DNA of 14,370 bases from positions 1 through 14,370 of the forward strand of contig CAZXIC010000025.1 of the NCBI GenBank assembly GCA_964640195.1. The letters are read 5' to 3'. The position numbers were made by a program, and so were the translations under genes. The number at the start of each line of letters is the position of its first letter. Position 1 is the first letter of the stretch. The notes under the pieces are model-generated. The model saw only the letters and a program-made list of their open reading frames with translations, made no database searches and had not been told where the DNA came from. This stretch comes from CAZXIC01 sp964640195 (GTDB lineage: Archaea; Iainarchaeota; Iainarchaeia; Iainarchaeales; GCA-2688035). This document shows positions 1 through 7,165 of this stretch, one piece after another.

Positions 1-966
1 ATTGCAGAGCAGGCAAAGGGCATTGGAGCGGAAGTGATTTCAACCAGGGGCGCGTTCAAAGGCAGGGTAAGGGTCACAAGAAAACTGGACGGGATGCTGA
101 ATGTTACTTTCCCGGCTTCTCCCAGAAAGCTGAAGCTGTTTGTTTTGCTCAAAGCACTCGGCTTGAAAACGCTGAGAGAAATAAGGGAGGCGTTTCCAGT
201 TGAAAAAGAGATAGACAACGACATTTTGGTTAACTGGGAAAACACGCTTGTAAAATCGGAGGAAGAGGCCCTGGACAAAATCGGCAAATTTGTCGCACCA
301 GGCCAGGTGATTGACTACAGGCTGAAGAGAGCGCAGGAAGTGATTGACGCTTTCTTGTTGCCGCACATCGGGCAGATGAAAGAAGACAGGCTTGCAAAGG
401 CATACTATCTGGCAATGATGGCGACAAAGGCAATTGAAAGGGCTTACAATCTTCGGGGAGAGGACGACAAGGACCACTATACAAACAAGAGGCTGGAATT
501 AAGCGGAAAGCTGATGGAGCACCTGTTCAGGTACAGCTTCAAGTACTTCATAAAGGATTTGCGCTTCCAGATTGACAGGACTGTTACAAGGAGGAGGAAG
601 CTGAACATAAGCACGATTGTGAGGCCAGGCGCCGTAAGCGAAAGAATAAGGTTTGCGATGAGCACAGGAAACTGGATTGGCCGGGCAACAGGCGTGAGCA
701 AGTTCATGGACAGAGTTAACTTCCTTAGTCCATTGACTGACCTGAGGAAAGTAAAGAGCCCGCTTAACAAGAACAGGGAGTTGTACGAAGCGAGGGATGT
801 GCACGGAACGCACTGGGGGAGGTTGGACCCCATCGAAACGCCTGACGGGCCGCAGTGCGGTTTGGTAAAGAACCTCTCGCTCATGGCAGAGGTTACAACC
901 GAAACGGACGATGAGCTGATTGAAAAATTGCTGCACAAAAAAGGAGTGAAGTTGAGGAAGCTTTAA
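1..966 (+). CDS. rpoB2: RNA polymerase subunit B'' (RpoB2), 5' end outside window
   Basis: This is the C-terminal 321 residues of the N-terminal half of the second-largest RNA polymerase subunit (protrusion, lobe and start of the fork). The frame is open from base 1, so the start lies upstream of the window. The end carries the family signature HGTHWGRLDPIETPDGPQCG followed by GLVKNLSLMAE, matching the usual HGTHWGR.CP.ETPEGPNCGLVKNL block. An STGNW segment upstream also matches archaeal and eukaryotic Rpb2. The protein stops shortly after GLVKNL, where B'' ends in lineages with a split B subunit. The B' gene follows after 10 bp, so the two are co-transcribed and assemble together. The D for C in RLDP and the Q for N in GPQC are mild departures. 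Identification is secure. Confidence 0.95.
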   Translation: MAEQAKGIGAEVISTRGAFKGRVRVTRKLDGMLNVTFPASPRKLKLFVLLKALGLKTLREIREAFPVEKEIDNDILVNWENTLVKSEEEALDKIGKFVAPGQVIDYRLKRAQEVIDAFLLPHIGQMKEDRLAKAYYLAMMATKAIERAYNLRGEDDKDHYTNKRLELSGKLMEHLFRYSFKYFIKDLRFQIDRTVTRRRKLNISTIVRPGAVSERIRFAMSTGNWIGRATGVSKFMDRVNFLSPLTDLRKVKSPLNKNRELYEARDVHGTHWGRLDPIETPDGPQCGLVKNLSLMAEVTTETDDELIEKLLHKKGVKLRKL

Positions 967-976
967 GGGTGAAAAG

Positions 977-2800
977 ATGCCTGCTGTCAGGAAATTTGCA
1001 AAGGTTTACATCAATGGAAGGCTCATTGGCTTCCACGAGCAGCCTGAAAGGCTTACCCAAGAGCTGGTGAAGGCAAGGCGGCAGAGCAAGATAAGCCCGC
1101 TTGCAAACATCGCCTATCACGCTGACACAAACGAGTTATACATTAACACTGATGCTGGCAGGGTGCAGAGGCCATTGATCGTTGTGGAAAACGGCAAACC
1201 AACGGTTACGGAAGAGCACCTGAGGCAGTTAAAGGATGGAAAAATCACGTGGCAGGATTTGGTCAAACAGGGTTTGGTGGAATACCTGGATTCAGAGGAG
1301 GAGGAAAACGCCTTTATTGCATTGAACGAGGAGGAAATGACAAAGCAGCACACCCACCTTGAAATAAACCCTGTTGCAATGCTCAGCGTTATCAGTTCAA
1401 TGATTCCCTACCTGCAGCATGACATGGCTGGAAAGGCGCTGCACGGCGCCAAGATGTTCAAGCAGGCCCTTGGCATCAGCGGCATAAACTACAACCTGAG
1501 GAGTGACACAGAGTCATTCCTGCTCTACTATCCGCAAAGGAACCTGGTGAAGAGCAAGATAATGGACCTGGTTGAATTAAACAAAAGGCCGCAGACCCAA
1601 AATTTGGTCGTGGCGATTATGCCCTACTGGGGCTTCAACACCCTGGATGCGCTGGTATTAAACAAAGCGAGCGTTGAGAGGGGTCTTGGAAGAAGCGCTT
1701 ACTTCAGGAACTATGAGTCGATTGAGAACAAGTACCCTGGCGGCCAGGTTGACAGGTTTGAAATCCCAAACGAGGAAACAGTCGGCTTTTTGGGCGAGGA
1801 AGTGTACAAGAAGCTTGGCGAAGATGGCCTGGTTGGCGTAGAGCAATTCGTAAACGAGAAGGAAATCATCATCGGCAAAACAAGTCCGCCGAGATTTTTG
1901 GAGGAAATAAGCGAATTCGGCGTTGTCAAGGAAAAAAGGAGGGAAAGCAGCGTTACCACAAGAAAGGGAAAGCCTGGCTTTGTTGACAGGGTGTTGGTGA
2001 CGGAAAGCGAGGATGGCAACAGGCTGGTAAAGGTGAAAATCAGGAGCAGCATGTCCCCAGAGGTCGGGGACAAGTTCAGCAGCAGGCACGGGCAGAAGGG
2101 CGTTATCGGAGCGATAGTGCCTGAAGCAGACATGCCGTTTACAGCAGATGGAGTAAAGCCTGACCTGATTTTGAACCCGCACAGCATTCCAAGCAGGATG
2201 ACGATTGGGCACCTGCTGGAGATGCTTGCAGGAAAGGTCGGCGCGCTGAGAGCAGGGGATATCGATGGAACGCCGTTCAACAGCACGACAAGGGAGGAGC
2301 TGGAAAAGGCGCTGCATGAAAAGGGCTTTAGAAGCGACGGCAAGGAAGTGTTTTACGACGGCATAACCGGCGAGAGGATTGTTGGGGAAGTGTTTACAGG
2401 CGTTGTTGCCTACAGGCGGTTGTTCCACCTGGTTGCACACAAAATGCAGGCTAGGTCAAGGGGGCCAGTGCAGATTCTGACAAGGCAGCCAACTGAGGGA
2501 AAGGAAAAGGAAGGCGGCTTACGCTTTGGCGAAATGGAGGGCGAAACCCTAGTCGGACATGGCGCTGCAATGCTGCTGCAGGAGAAATTCATTGAGGATA
2601 GCGACAAGGTAATTGAATTGGTCTGCGACAGCTGCGGCGTAATTGCAATCAACGATAGGATCAGGAACAGGCGCTACTGCCCGATTTGCGATGGAAGCAA
2701 AGTCTACCCTGTTGAAATGAGTTACGGCTTCAAGCTTTTGCTCGATGAGCTAAAGGCTCTGGGGATTTTCCCGAAAATTGTGATTGGAAACAAGGCATAA
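977..2800 (+). CDS. rpoB1: RNA polymerase subunit B' (RpoB1)
   Basis: This is the C-terminal half of the second-largest RNA polymerase subunit, 607 residues. It forms part of the active centre, the hybrid-binding wall and the clamp anchor. Recognisable blocks are YINTDAGRVQRPLIVV (55-70), NKASVERGLGRS (229-240), GDKFSSRHGQKGVIG (364-378), NPHSIPSRMTIGH (400-412), RQPTEG (503-508) and GGLRFGEME (513-521). A C-terminal zinc ribbon has cysteines at 550, 553, 568 and 571. The ATG at 977 follows a GGTGA ribosome binding site and lies 10 bp after rpoB2. Two active-site blocks are atypical. The usual archaeal HNQSPRNT region reads HDMAGKAL (148-155), closer to the bacterial pattern. The usual GYNxED motif reads GFNTLD, with Leu223 where a glutamate is normal. 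The product call is secure; these substitutions are discussed as findings. Confidence 0.97.
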   Translation: MPAVRKFAKVYINGRLIGFHEQPERLTQELVKARRQSKISPLANIAYHADTNELYINTDAGRVQRPLIVVENGKPTVTEEHLRQLKDGKITWQDLVKQGLVEYLDSEEEENAFIALNEEEMTKQHTHLEINPVAMLSVISSMIPYLQHDMAGKALHGAKMFKQALGISGINYNLRSDTESFLLYYPQRNLVKSKIMDLVELNKRPQTQNLVVAIMPYWGFNTLDALVLNKASVERGLGRSAYFRNYESIENKYPGGQVDRFEIPNEETVGFLGEEVYKKLGEDGLVGVEQFVNEKEIIIGKTSPPRFLEEISEFGVVKEKRRESSVTTRKGKPGFVDRVLVTESEDGNRLVKVKIRSSMSPEVGDKFSSRHGQKGVIGAIVPEADMPFTADGVKPDLILNPHSIPSRMTIGHLLEMLAGKVGALRAGDIDGTPFNSTTREELEKALHEKGFRSDGKEVFYDGITGERIVGEVFTGVVAYRRLFHLVAHKMQARSRGPVQILTRQPTEGKEKEGGLRFGEMEGETLVGHGAAMLLQEKFIEDSDKVIELVCDSCGVIAINDRIRNRRYCPICDGSKVYPVEMSYGFKLLLDELKALGIFPKIVIGNKA

Positions 2801-2812
2801 AACGGTGTTTGA

Positions 2813-2869
2813 ATGAACTTGATGCCATATGTTAATTGGCTTGGAACGGGCATGAGATGGTTTGAATGA
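2813..2869 (+). CDS. possible 18-residue leader peptide between rpoB1 and rpoA1
   Basis: This small ORF begins MNLMPYVNW and has GGTG (2804-2807) at ribosome-binding distance. Its TGA overlaps the ATG of the next small ORF as ATGA (2866-2869). It matches no protein family I recognise. The MPYVNW segment recurs in the next ORF because the DNA is duplicated. It could be a coupled leader peptide or a by-product of the duplication. The neat overlap and the ribosome binding site are the only support. Confidence 0.2.
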   Translation: MNLMPYVNWLGTGMRWFE

Positions 2870-2941
2870 ACGCGAACGAAGTGAGCATATGCTATACGAG
2901 CAGAGCGAGTATAGCATTAACGATGCCATATGTTAATTGGC
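2821..2941 (+). repeat. 20-bp perfect direct repeat, copies at 2821-2840 and 2922-2941
   Basis: The sequence gatgccatatgttaattggc occurs twice, offset by 101 bp, with mismatches immediately outside both ends. A second repeat, tttgaatgaac, precedes each copy (2808-2818 and 2861-2871). In the first copy the two repeats are separated by TT; in the second, by 50 bp containing the palindromic element. This indicates a local duplication with an insertion in one copy. Confidence 0.9.
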
Positions 2942-2958
2942 AGGGATTTTTGTGCTGA
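2866..2958 (+). CDS. possible 30-residue leader peptide containing the translated palindromic element
   Basis: The ORF starts at an ATG overlapping the previous small ORF's stop. It reads in frame through the palindromic element (SICYT core), then the MPYVNW repeat, and ends in a TGA whose A is the first base of the rpoA1 ATG (TGATG, 2956-2960). Compared with the ORF before it, the element adds 16 codons between MN and MPYVNW without breaking the frame. Neither a domain nor a conserved function can be claimed. It may serve only to bring ribosomes to rpoA1 by translational coupling, or it may not be translated. Confidence 0.25.
   Translation: MNANEVSICYTSRASIALTMPYVNWQGFLC
2872..2920 (+). mobile_element. 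palindromic element, copy 1 (49 bp)
   Basis: The element runs from GCGAACG to GCATTAA. Its core is a perfect 9-bp stem, atgctatac (2889-2897) and gtatagcat (2909-2917), with an 11-nt purine-rich loop. A second copy lies at 8018-8068, sharing the 17-bp block GAGCATATGCTATACGA and the right arm TATAGCATTAA. The boundaries come from comparison with the adjacent copy lacking it (2808-2840). It has no transposase and no terminal inverted repeat beyond the palindrome. It resembles small non-autonomous palindromic repeats; the mobility mechanism is unknown. Confidence 0.6.
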
Positions 2959-5573
2959 TGAAGAAGATTCAGGCGATTCACTTCAGGGTGCTCAGCCCCG
3001 CTACTGTTAGGAAGATGAGCGCGCTGGAGATAAAAACGCCTGACACCTACGATAAGGACGGCTACCCCATGGAAGGGGGCTTGATGGACCCGCACCTCGG
3101 TGTAATAAACCCTGGGCTGCGCTGTAAGACCTGCGGCCAGAAGATGAAGCAGTGCCCTGGGCATTTCGGCAGCCTGGAGCTTGTTAGGCCGGTTATCCAC
3201 AGCGAGTTCAGCAGGCGCCTGGAGCTGTTGTTGCATGCGACTTGCAAGGAGTGCGGAAGGATTGCACTGTCGGATGAAGCACTTGGAAAATACAGGAAGG
3301 CGCTGCAAAGTGATGCTGCTGAGGCGATAGCAAAGAAAATCGTTGCAAAAACCAGGAAGGTAAAGCGCTGCCCGCACTGCAACGCACCCAAAGGCAAAAT
3401 CCTGCTTGACAAGCCAACGAACTTTTTCCTAAACAAGGAGAGGATTTACCCCACGCAGATTAGGGAGTGGGTTGAAAAGATTACAGAGAGAGACATTGAA
3501 TTGTTTGGCTACAACCCTGAACTGGTTAAGCCAGAGTGGTTTATTTTGAAGGTGCTGCCCATTCCGCCGATTACGATTAGGCCAAGCATCACCCTTGAGT
3601 CAGGCATCAAGAGCGAGGACGACCTTACGCACAAGCTGGTTGACATAATAAGGATTAACCTGAGGCTGAAGGACAACATAGATGCCGGCGCGCCGCAGCT
3701 TATTATTGAGGACTTGTGGGATTTGCTGCAGTACCATGTTACGACATACTTTGATAACAACACTGCGGGCGTGCCGCCTGCAAAACACAGGAGCGGAAGA
3801 GCCCTGAGGACGATAATGCAGAGGCTGAAGGGGAAAAAAGGGAGGTTCAGGCATAACCTGACTGGAAAGAGGGTGAACTTCGCTGCCAGGTCAACGATTA
3901 CGCCGGACCCCTTCATTAAGATAAGCGAAATCGGCATCCCGAGGGAAATTGCCGATGAGTTGACAGTGCCCGAAATAGTGAACGAGTGGAATAAGGCTGA
4001 TTTGCAGAAGCTGATTAAGGACACGGATGAAGCAGTTTACGTTATCAGGCCCGATGAAACAAAGAAACGTGTTGACGAAAACAACAGGAAAGAGATTGCA
4101 GATGAGCTGGACTTTGGCTTCAAGGTCGAGAGAAGGCTTGGGAACGGTGACGTAGTTTTGTTTAACCGCCAGCCAAGCCTGCACAGGTTAAGCATGCTTG
4201 CGCATACTGTGCGCATAATGCCCGACAGGACCCTGAAAATTAACCCTATTGTCTGCAAGCCCTACAATGCCGACTTCGACGGCGATGAGATGAACGTGCA
4301 TGTCCCGCAGACTGAGGAGGGCAAAACCGAGGCAATAGAGTTGATGCACGTGAGGAACCAGGTGATAAGCCCAAGGTACGGCGCACCGGTAATCATTCTG
4401 GATGAGGACGGCGTCAGCGGGGTTTTCGTGCTTACAATGCGTTCAAGCGAGTTCAGCAAGGAGGAAACAATGCGCTACTTTTACACTGTTGGGCTGCGGG
4501 AGCTGCCAAAACCGGACAGGGGAAAGAATTACAGCGGAAAGCTGATTTTTTCGCAGCTGCTGCCGGCAGACCTGAATCTTGAATACAAGACAAACATGTG
4601 CAAAATAATCCAGAAAACAATGCCCTGCACTGAGTGCAAAAAAGAGCGCTGTCCTTTTGATGCCTACCTGCACATTCAGAACGGAAAGCTGCTCTGCGGT
4701 GTTGTTGACAAGGAGAGCTTGGGGGAAGGGAGGGGCAAGCTTGTAGATGCTCTTGCAAGGAACTACCCAAGCGATGTAATCGAAGACTTCTACTACAATG
4801 TCAGCAAGATTACGATGGACCTTCTTACAAGGAAAGGGATGACCGTCGGCTTGGACGAATACGCTGTAAGCGACGCTGTGAAAAAAGAGAGAAGCAAAGC
4901 AATCAATGAAATGATGCAGAAGGGGAACAAGCTGGTTGAGCTGTACAACAAGGGAACTTTGCAGCACATGCCTGGCAGGACAGTTGAGGAAAGCTTTGAA
5001 ATCAGGATGATGCAGTTGGCTGCCCAGACAAAGGACAAAATTGAAAAAATGCTCATGCGGGAAAAGCTTGAGCCTATTCTTAAGGAAAAACCACGCTTTA
5101 ACACAATGGTGATGATTGTGAGCGGGAGCAGGGGCAGCAGCACGAATTTGATGAACATTGGCGGCTTTTGGGGGCAAGCAAGCGTTAGGGAAGGAAGGCC
5201 GAAGCGGGGCTACCAGAACAGGCTGATTACGCTGAATGAAAAGGGCGATGTCGGCGTGCAGGCAGGCGGTTTTGTTGCCGACAACTTCATGGAAGGAATG
5301 CACGCAAAGGAATACTTCTACCACAGCATGGGCGGAAGGCAGGGGGAAGTGGACACGGGCGTTTCAACAAAGGTCAGTGGTTATTTGTACAGGAGGCTTG
5401 CCAACAGCCTCAAGGACCTGATGGTCAACAATGACAGGACTGTTAGGACAGCGGAAAAGACACTGGTTCAGTTTACCTACGGCGAGGACGGCGTGTTTCC
5501 GCAGAGAAGCGTGAAGGGCAAAGCTGTTGACATAAAAGAGGAGTTTGACAAAATTATGGCTGCCGGAGGCTGA
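2958..5573 (+). CDS. rpoA1: RNA polymerase subunit A' (RpoA1)
   Basis: This is the N-terminal two-thirds of the largest RNA polymerase subunit, 871 residues from this start. Zinc site 1 is C56, C59, C66 and H69 (CKTCG...CPGHFG). A second set is C96, C99, C138 and C141. FNRQPSLHRLSM (402-413) precedes the catalytic loop NADFDGDEMN (437-446), whose Asp439, 441 and 443 bind the catalytic magnesium. The bridge helix spans roughly 780-820 and carries unusual residues (STKVSGYLYRRL). A TTG at 2937 would add seven residues encoded by repeat DNA. The ATG at 2958 gives a normal MKKIQAIHF N-terminus and overlaps the upstream small ORF's stop. It has no strong ribosome binding site, only AGGGA 11 nt upstream. 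rpoA2 follows after 6 bp. Confidence 0.96.
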   Translation: MKKIQAIHFRVLSPATVRKMSALEIKTPDTYDKDGYPMEGGLMDPHLGVINPGLRCKTCGQKMKQCPGHFGSLELVRPVIHSEFSRRLELLLHATCKECGRIALSDEALGKYRKALQSDAAEAIAKKIVAKTRKVKRCPHCNAPKGKILLDKPTNFFLNKERIYPTQIREWVEKITERDIELFGYNPELVKPEWFILKVLPIPPITIRPSITLESGIKSEDDLTHKLVDIIRINLRLKDNIDAGAPQLIIEDLWDLLQYHVTTYFDNNTAGVPPAKHRSGRALRTIMQRLKGKKGRFRHNLTGKRVNFAARSTITPDPFIKISEIGIPREIADELTVPEIVNEWNKADLQKLIKDTDEAVYVIRPDETKKRVDENNRKEIADELDFGFKVERRLGNGDVVLFNRQPSLHRLSMLAHTVRIMPDRTLKINPIVCKPYNADFDGDEMNVHVPQTEEGKTEAIELMHVRNQVISPRYGAPVIILDEDGVSGVFVLTMRSSEFSKEETMRYFYTVGLRELPKPDRGKNYSGKLIFSQLLPADLNLEYKTNMCKIIQKTMPCTECKKERCPFDAYLHIQNGKLLCGVVDKESLGEGRGKLVDALARNYPSDVIEDFYYNVSKITMDLLTRKGMTVGLDEYAVSDAVKKERSKAINEMMQKGNKLVELYNKGTLQHMPGRTVEESFEIRMMQLAAQTKDKIEKMLMREKLEPILKEKPRFNTMVMIVSGSRGSSTNLMNIGGFWGQASVREGRPKRGYQNRLITLNEKGDVGVQAGGFVADNFMEGMHAKEYFYHSMGGRQGEVDTGVSTKVSGYLYRRLANSLKDLMVNNDRTVRTAEKTLVQFTYGEDGVFPQRSVKGKAVDIKEEFDKIMAAGG

Positions 5574-5579
5574 CACAGA

Positions 5580-6806
5580 ATGGCTAAAAAGGACGTTAAA
5601 AAGAAGGGAAAGAAGCCTGCTGCTGAAAGGGCAGCTGGCAACAAGCCAGCTTCTGTGGAGAGTACTGGGAAGGTTAAGCCAGCGCCGAAGGAGCGCTGGG
5701 AAGACAGCGAGCTGCCTAAGAAAGTGCTGGATGAAATCGTTTTGATTGCGGAGCAGAACAAGTTGAATAAGCAGAAAACAGACGCATTGGTTGACGCGAT
5801 TAAGGAACGCTTGAGCCTGCGTTTGGCTGAGCCCGGGGAGGCTGTAGGAATTGTTGCAGCGCAGTGTATTGGTGAGCCTGGAACGCAGCTGACATTGAGG
5901 ACAAAACACTACGCGGGAGCTGCGGAAGTAAGCGTTGGCAGCGGGATACAGAGAGTAGAGGAAATCGTTGACGGGAGAAGCAAGGCAAAGTATCCCACCA
6001 TGACCATTTATCTGGGAAAGGCCATGGCGAAGGACAAGGACAAGGCTGAAAAGTTTGCCAACAGCCTGATTGACATCAGGCTGCAGGACGTAGTAGGGGT
6101 AACAGAGGACTTCTCAAGCAACAAAATCAACATCGCTTTGGTTGCCAGCGAGGTAAAGGAAAAGCGCTTAAACGAACGGGAACTGTTGTTGAGGATAAAA
6201 CACGGGATAAAGAACGCGAAGTCAAGGCAGAGGAAAAACAGCGTTGACTTCACGTTCAGCAAGAGGGAGCCGCTGCTTAAAACAAGGAGAAACCTGCTGA
6301 AGTTGCTTAACAACAGGGTCCAGGGCGTCAGGGGAATTGAGAAAGTCCTGGTTGTAAAGGAAGGCGATGAGTTTGTGATTAAGACCAGCGGCAGCAACTT
6401 GAAGGCTATTTTAAAGATGCCGGAGATTAATGCCAGTAGGACTATGACCAACGACATCATGGAGGCAAGCAAGGTTTTGGGCATAGAGGCAGGCAGGGCA
6501 ATGATTATAAGGGAGCTGCACAAAACGCTTAAGGAGAACAACATCATGGTTGACTTGAGGCACCTTATTCTGTTGGCTGATTTGATGACATTCGCCGGCG
6601 AAGTTAAGGGGATTGTGAGGACAGGCATCACGAGGGAGAAGGCAAGCCCCTTTGCAAGGGCTGCTTTTGAGGAAACAGTGAAGCATTTGCTGGATGCGAG
6701 CTTCAAGGGGGAGAAGGAAGAGCTGCAGGGGGTTGTTGAGAATATTATAGTTGGGCAGCCGATAAAGGTTGGAACCGGGATTGTTGAGCTGATAATGAAG
6801 CAATAG
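5580..6806 (+). CDS. rpoA2: RNA polymerase subunit A'' (RpoA2)
   Basis: This is the C-terminal third of the largest RNA polymerase subunit, 408 residues, carrying the trigger loop, jaw and part of the clamp foot. The AEPGEAVGIVAAQCIGEPG block (83-101) leads into the trigger loop EPGTQLTLRTKHYAG (99-113). It keeps the catalytic-side His110 but has Lys109 where phenylalanine is usual. VEEIVDGR and PTMTIYL follow as in the family. ASRTMTNDIMEASKVLGIEAGRAMI and the DLRHLILLADLMT block mark the C-terminal region. The first 40 residues form a Lys/Ala-rich tail (MAKKDVKKKGKK...), absent or shorter in most relatives I know and likely disordered. The start is 6 bp after rpoA1, with GGAGG at 5565-5569. 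Three T6 runs follow the stop. Confidence 0.96.
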   Translation: MAKKDVKKKGKKPAAERAAGNKPASVESTGKVKPAPKERWEDSELPKKVLDEIVLIAEQNKLNKQKTDALVDAIKERLSLRLAEPGEAVGIVAAQCIGEPGTQLTLRTKHYAGAAEVSVGSGIQRVEEIVDGRSKAKYPTMTIYLGKAMAKDKDKAEKFANSLIDIRLQDVVGVTEDFSSNKINIALVASEVKEKRLNERELLLRIKHGIKNAKSRQRKNSVDFTFSKREPLLKTRRNLLKLLNNRVQGVRGIEKVLVVKEGDEFVIKTSGSNLKAILKMPEINASRTMTNDIMEASKVLGIEAGRAMIIRELHKTLKENNIMVDLRHLILLADLMTFAGEVKGIVRTGITREKASPFARAAFEETVKHLLDASFKGEKEELQGVVENIIVGQPIKVGTGIVELIMKQ

Positions 6807-6807
6807 C

Positions 6808-6837
6808 TTTTTTATTTTTTCCAAATGGGGCTTTTTT
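6808..6837 (+). terminator. T-rich spacer, possible U-tract terminator or attenuator
   Basis: The spacer between rpoA2 and rpl30e contains three runs of six T: 6808-6813, 6815-6820 and 6832-6837, the last touching the rpl30e ATG. Archaeal RNA polymerase can terminate at U tracts without a hairpin. No good ribosome binding site is visible for rpl30e, only GGGG at 6827-6830. Partial read-through would set the ratio of polymerase to downstream transcripts; that role is inference. Confidence 0.45.
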
Positions 6838-7152
6838 ATGGCAGATACAGCAAAGGAACTGCGCAGGGCGGTTGACACAGGCAGCGTTGTCTTCGGCTTC
6901 AACCAAAGCAGGAAAACCATTTTGAAGGGGCAATGCCAGCTGGTTGTCGCAAGCAGAAACGCAGAGCGATACAGCAAAGAAAAAGTGGAGCAGCTGTGCA
7001 AGAGGGCTTCTGTGCCCTTTTACCAGAGCAACTTAACGGGATTGCAGCTTGGCAGTGTCTGCGGCAAGCCGTTCGTTATCTCTTTTGCCTGCGTGCTTAA
7101 GCCTGGAAAAAGCAAGATACTTGATGCAGCAAAGCCAGGGAAAACAGGCTGA
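6838..7152 (+). CDS. rpl30e: 50S ribosomal protein L30e
   Basis: This 104-residue protein is a member of the L7Ae/L30e/S12e-type RNA-binding family and part of the archaeal large ribosomal subunit. AVDTGSVVFGFNQSRKTIL (11-29), LVVASRNA and GLQLGSVCGKPFVISFACVL match L30e in order, including the typical LCGKPF-like block (VCGKPF). Length is normal. In archaea this gene characteristically sits between rpoA2 and nusA, as here. The ATG directly follows a T6 run and there is no strong ribosome binding site, so translation may rely on weak initiation or on a transcript starting nearby. nusA follows after 13 bp. Confidence 0.92.
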   Translation: MADTAKELRRAVDTGSVVFGFNQSRKTILKGQCQLVVASRNAERYSKEKVEQLCKRASVPFYQSNLTGLQLGSVCGKPFVISFACVLKPGKSKILDAAKPGKTG

Positions 7153-7165
7153 CGGGTTTTTTGGG

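Noticed and set aside
2872..2920. CRISPR repeat or casposon-type integration at the palindromic elements
   Set aside because: There is no array, spacers or cas gene, and the elements do not share fixed termini against the flanking repeats.
2937..2957. TTG start for rpoA1 seven codons upstream of the ATG
   Set aside because: These codons are part of the 20-bp repeat, the added residues are not family-like, and the ATG at 2958 gives the usual N-terminus.
4443..5324. 293-codon ORF on the minus strand within rpoA1
   Set aside because: It is antisense to the conserved A' coding sequence and shows no recognisable protein features. It is a composition shadow, as are the other long minus-strand frames.
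977..5573. Inteins in rpoB1 or rpoA1, common insertion sites in archaea
   Set aside because: Both proteins have normal length, and the catalytic blocks are uninterrupted.
7049..7165. Upstream extension of nusA overlapping rpl30e
   Set aside because: It is out of frame within rpl30e, and archaeal NusA begins at the MKLTSDD position.
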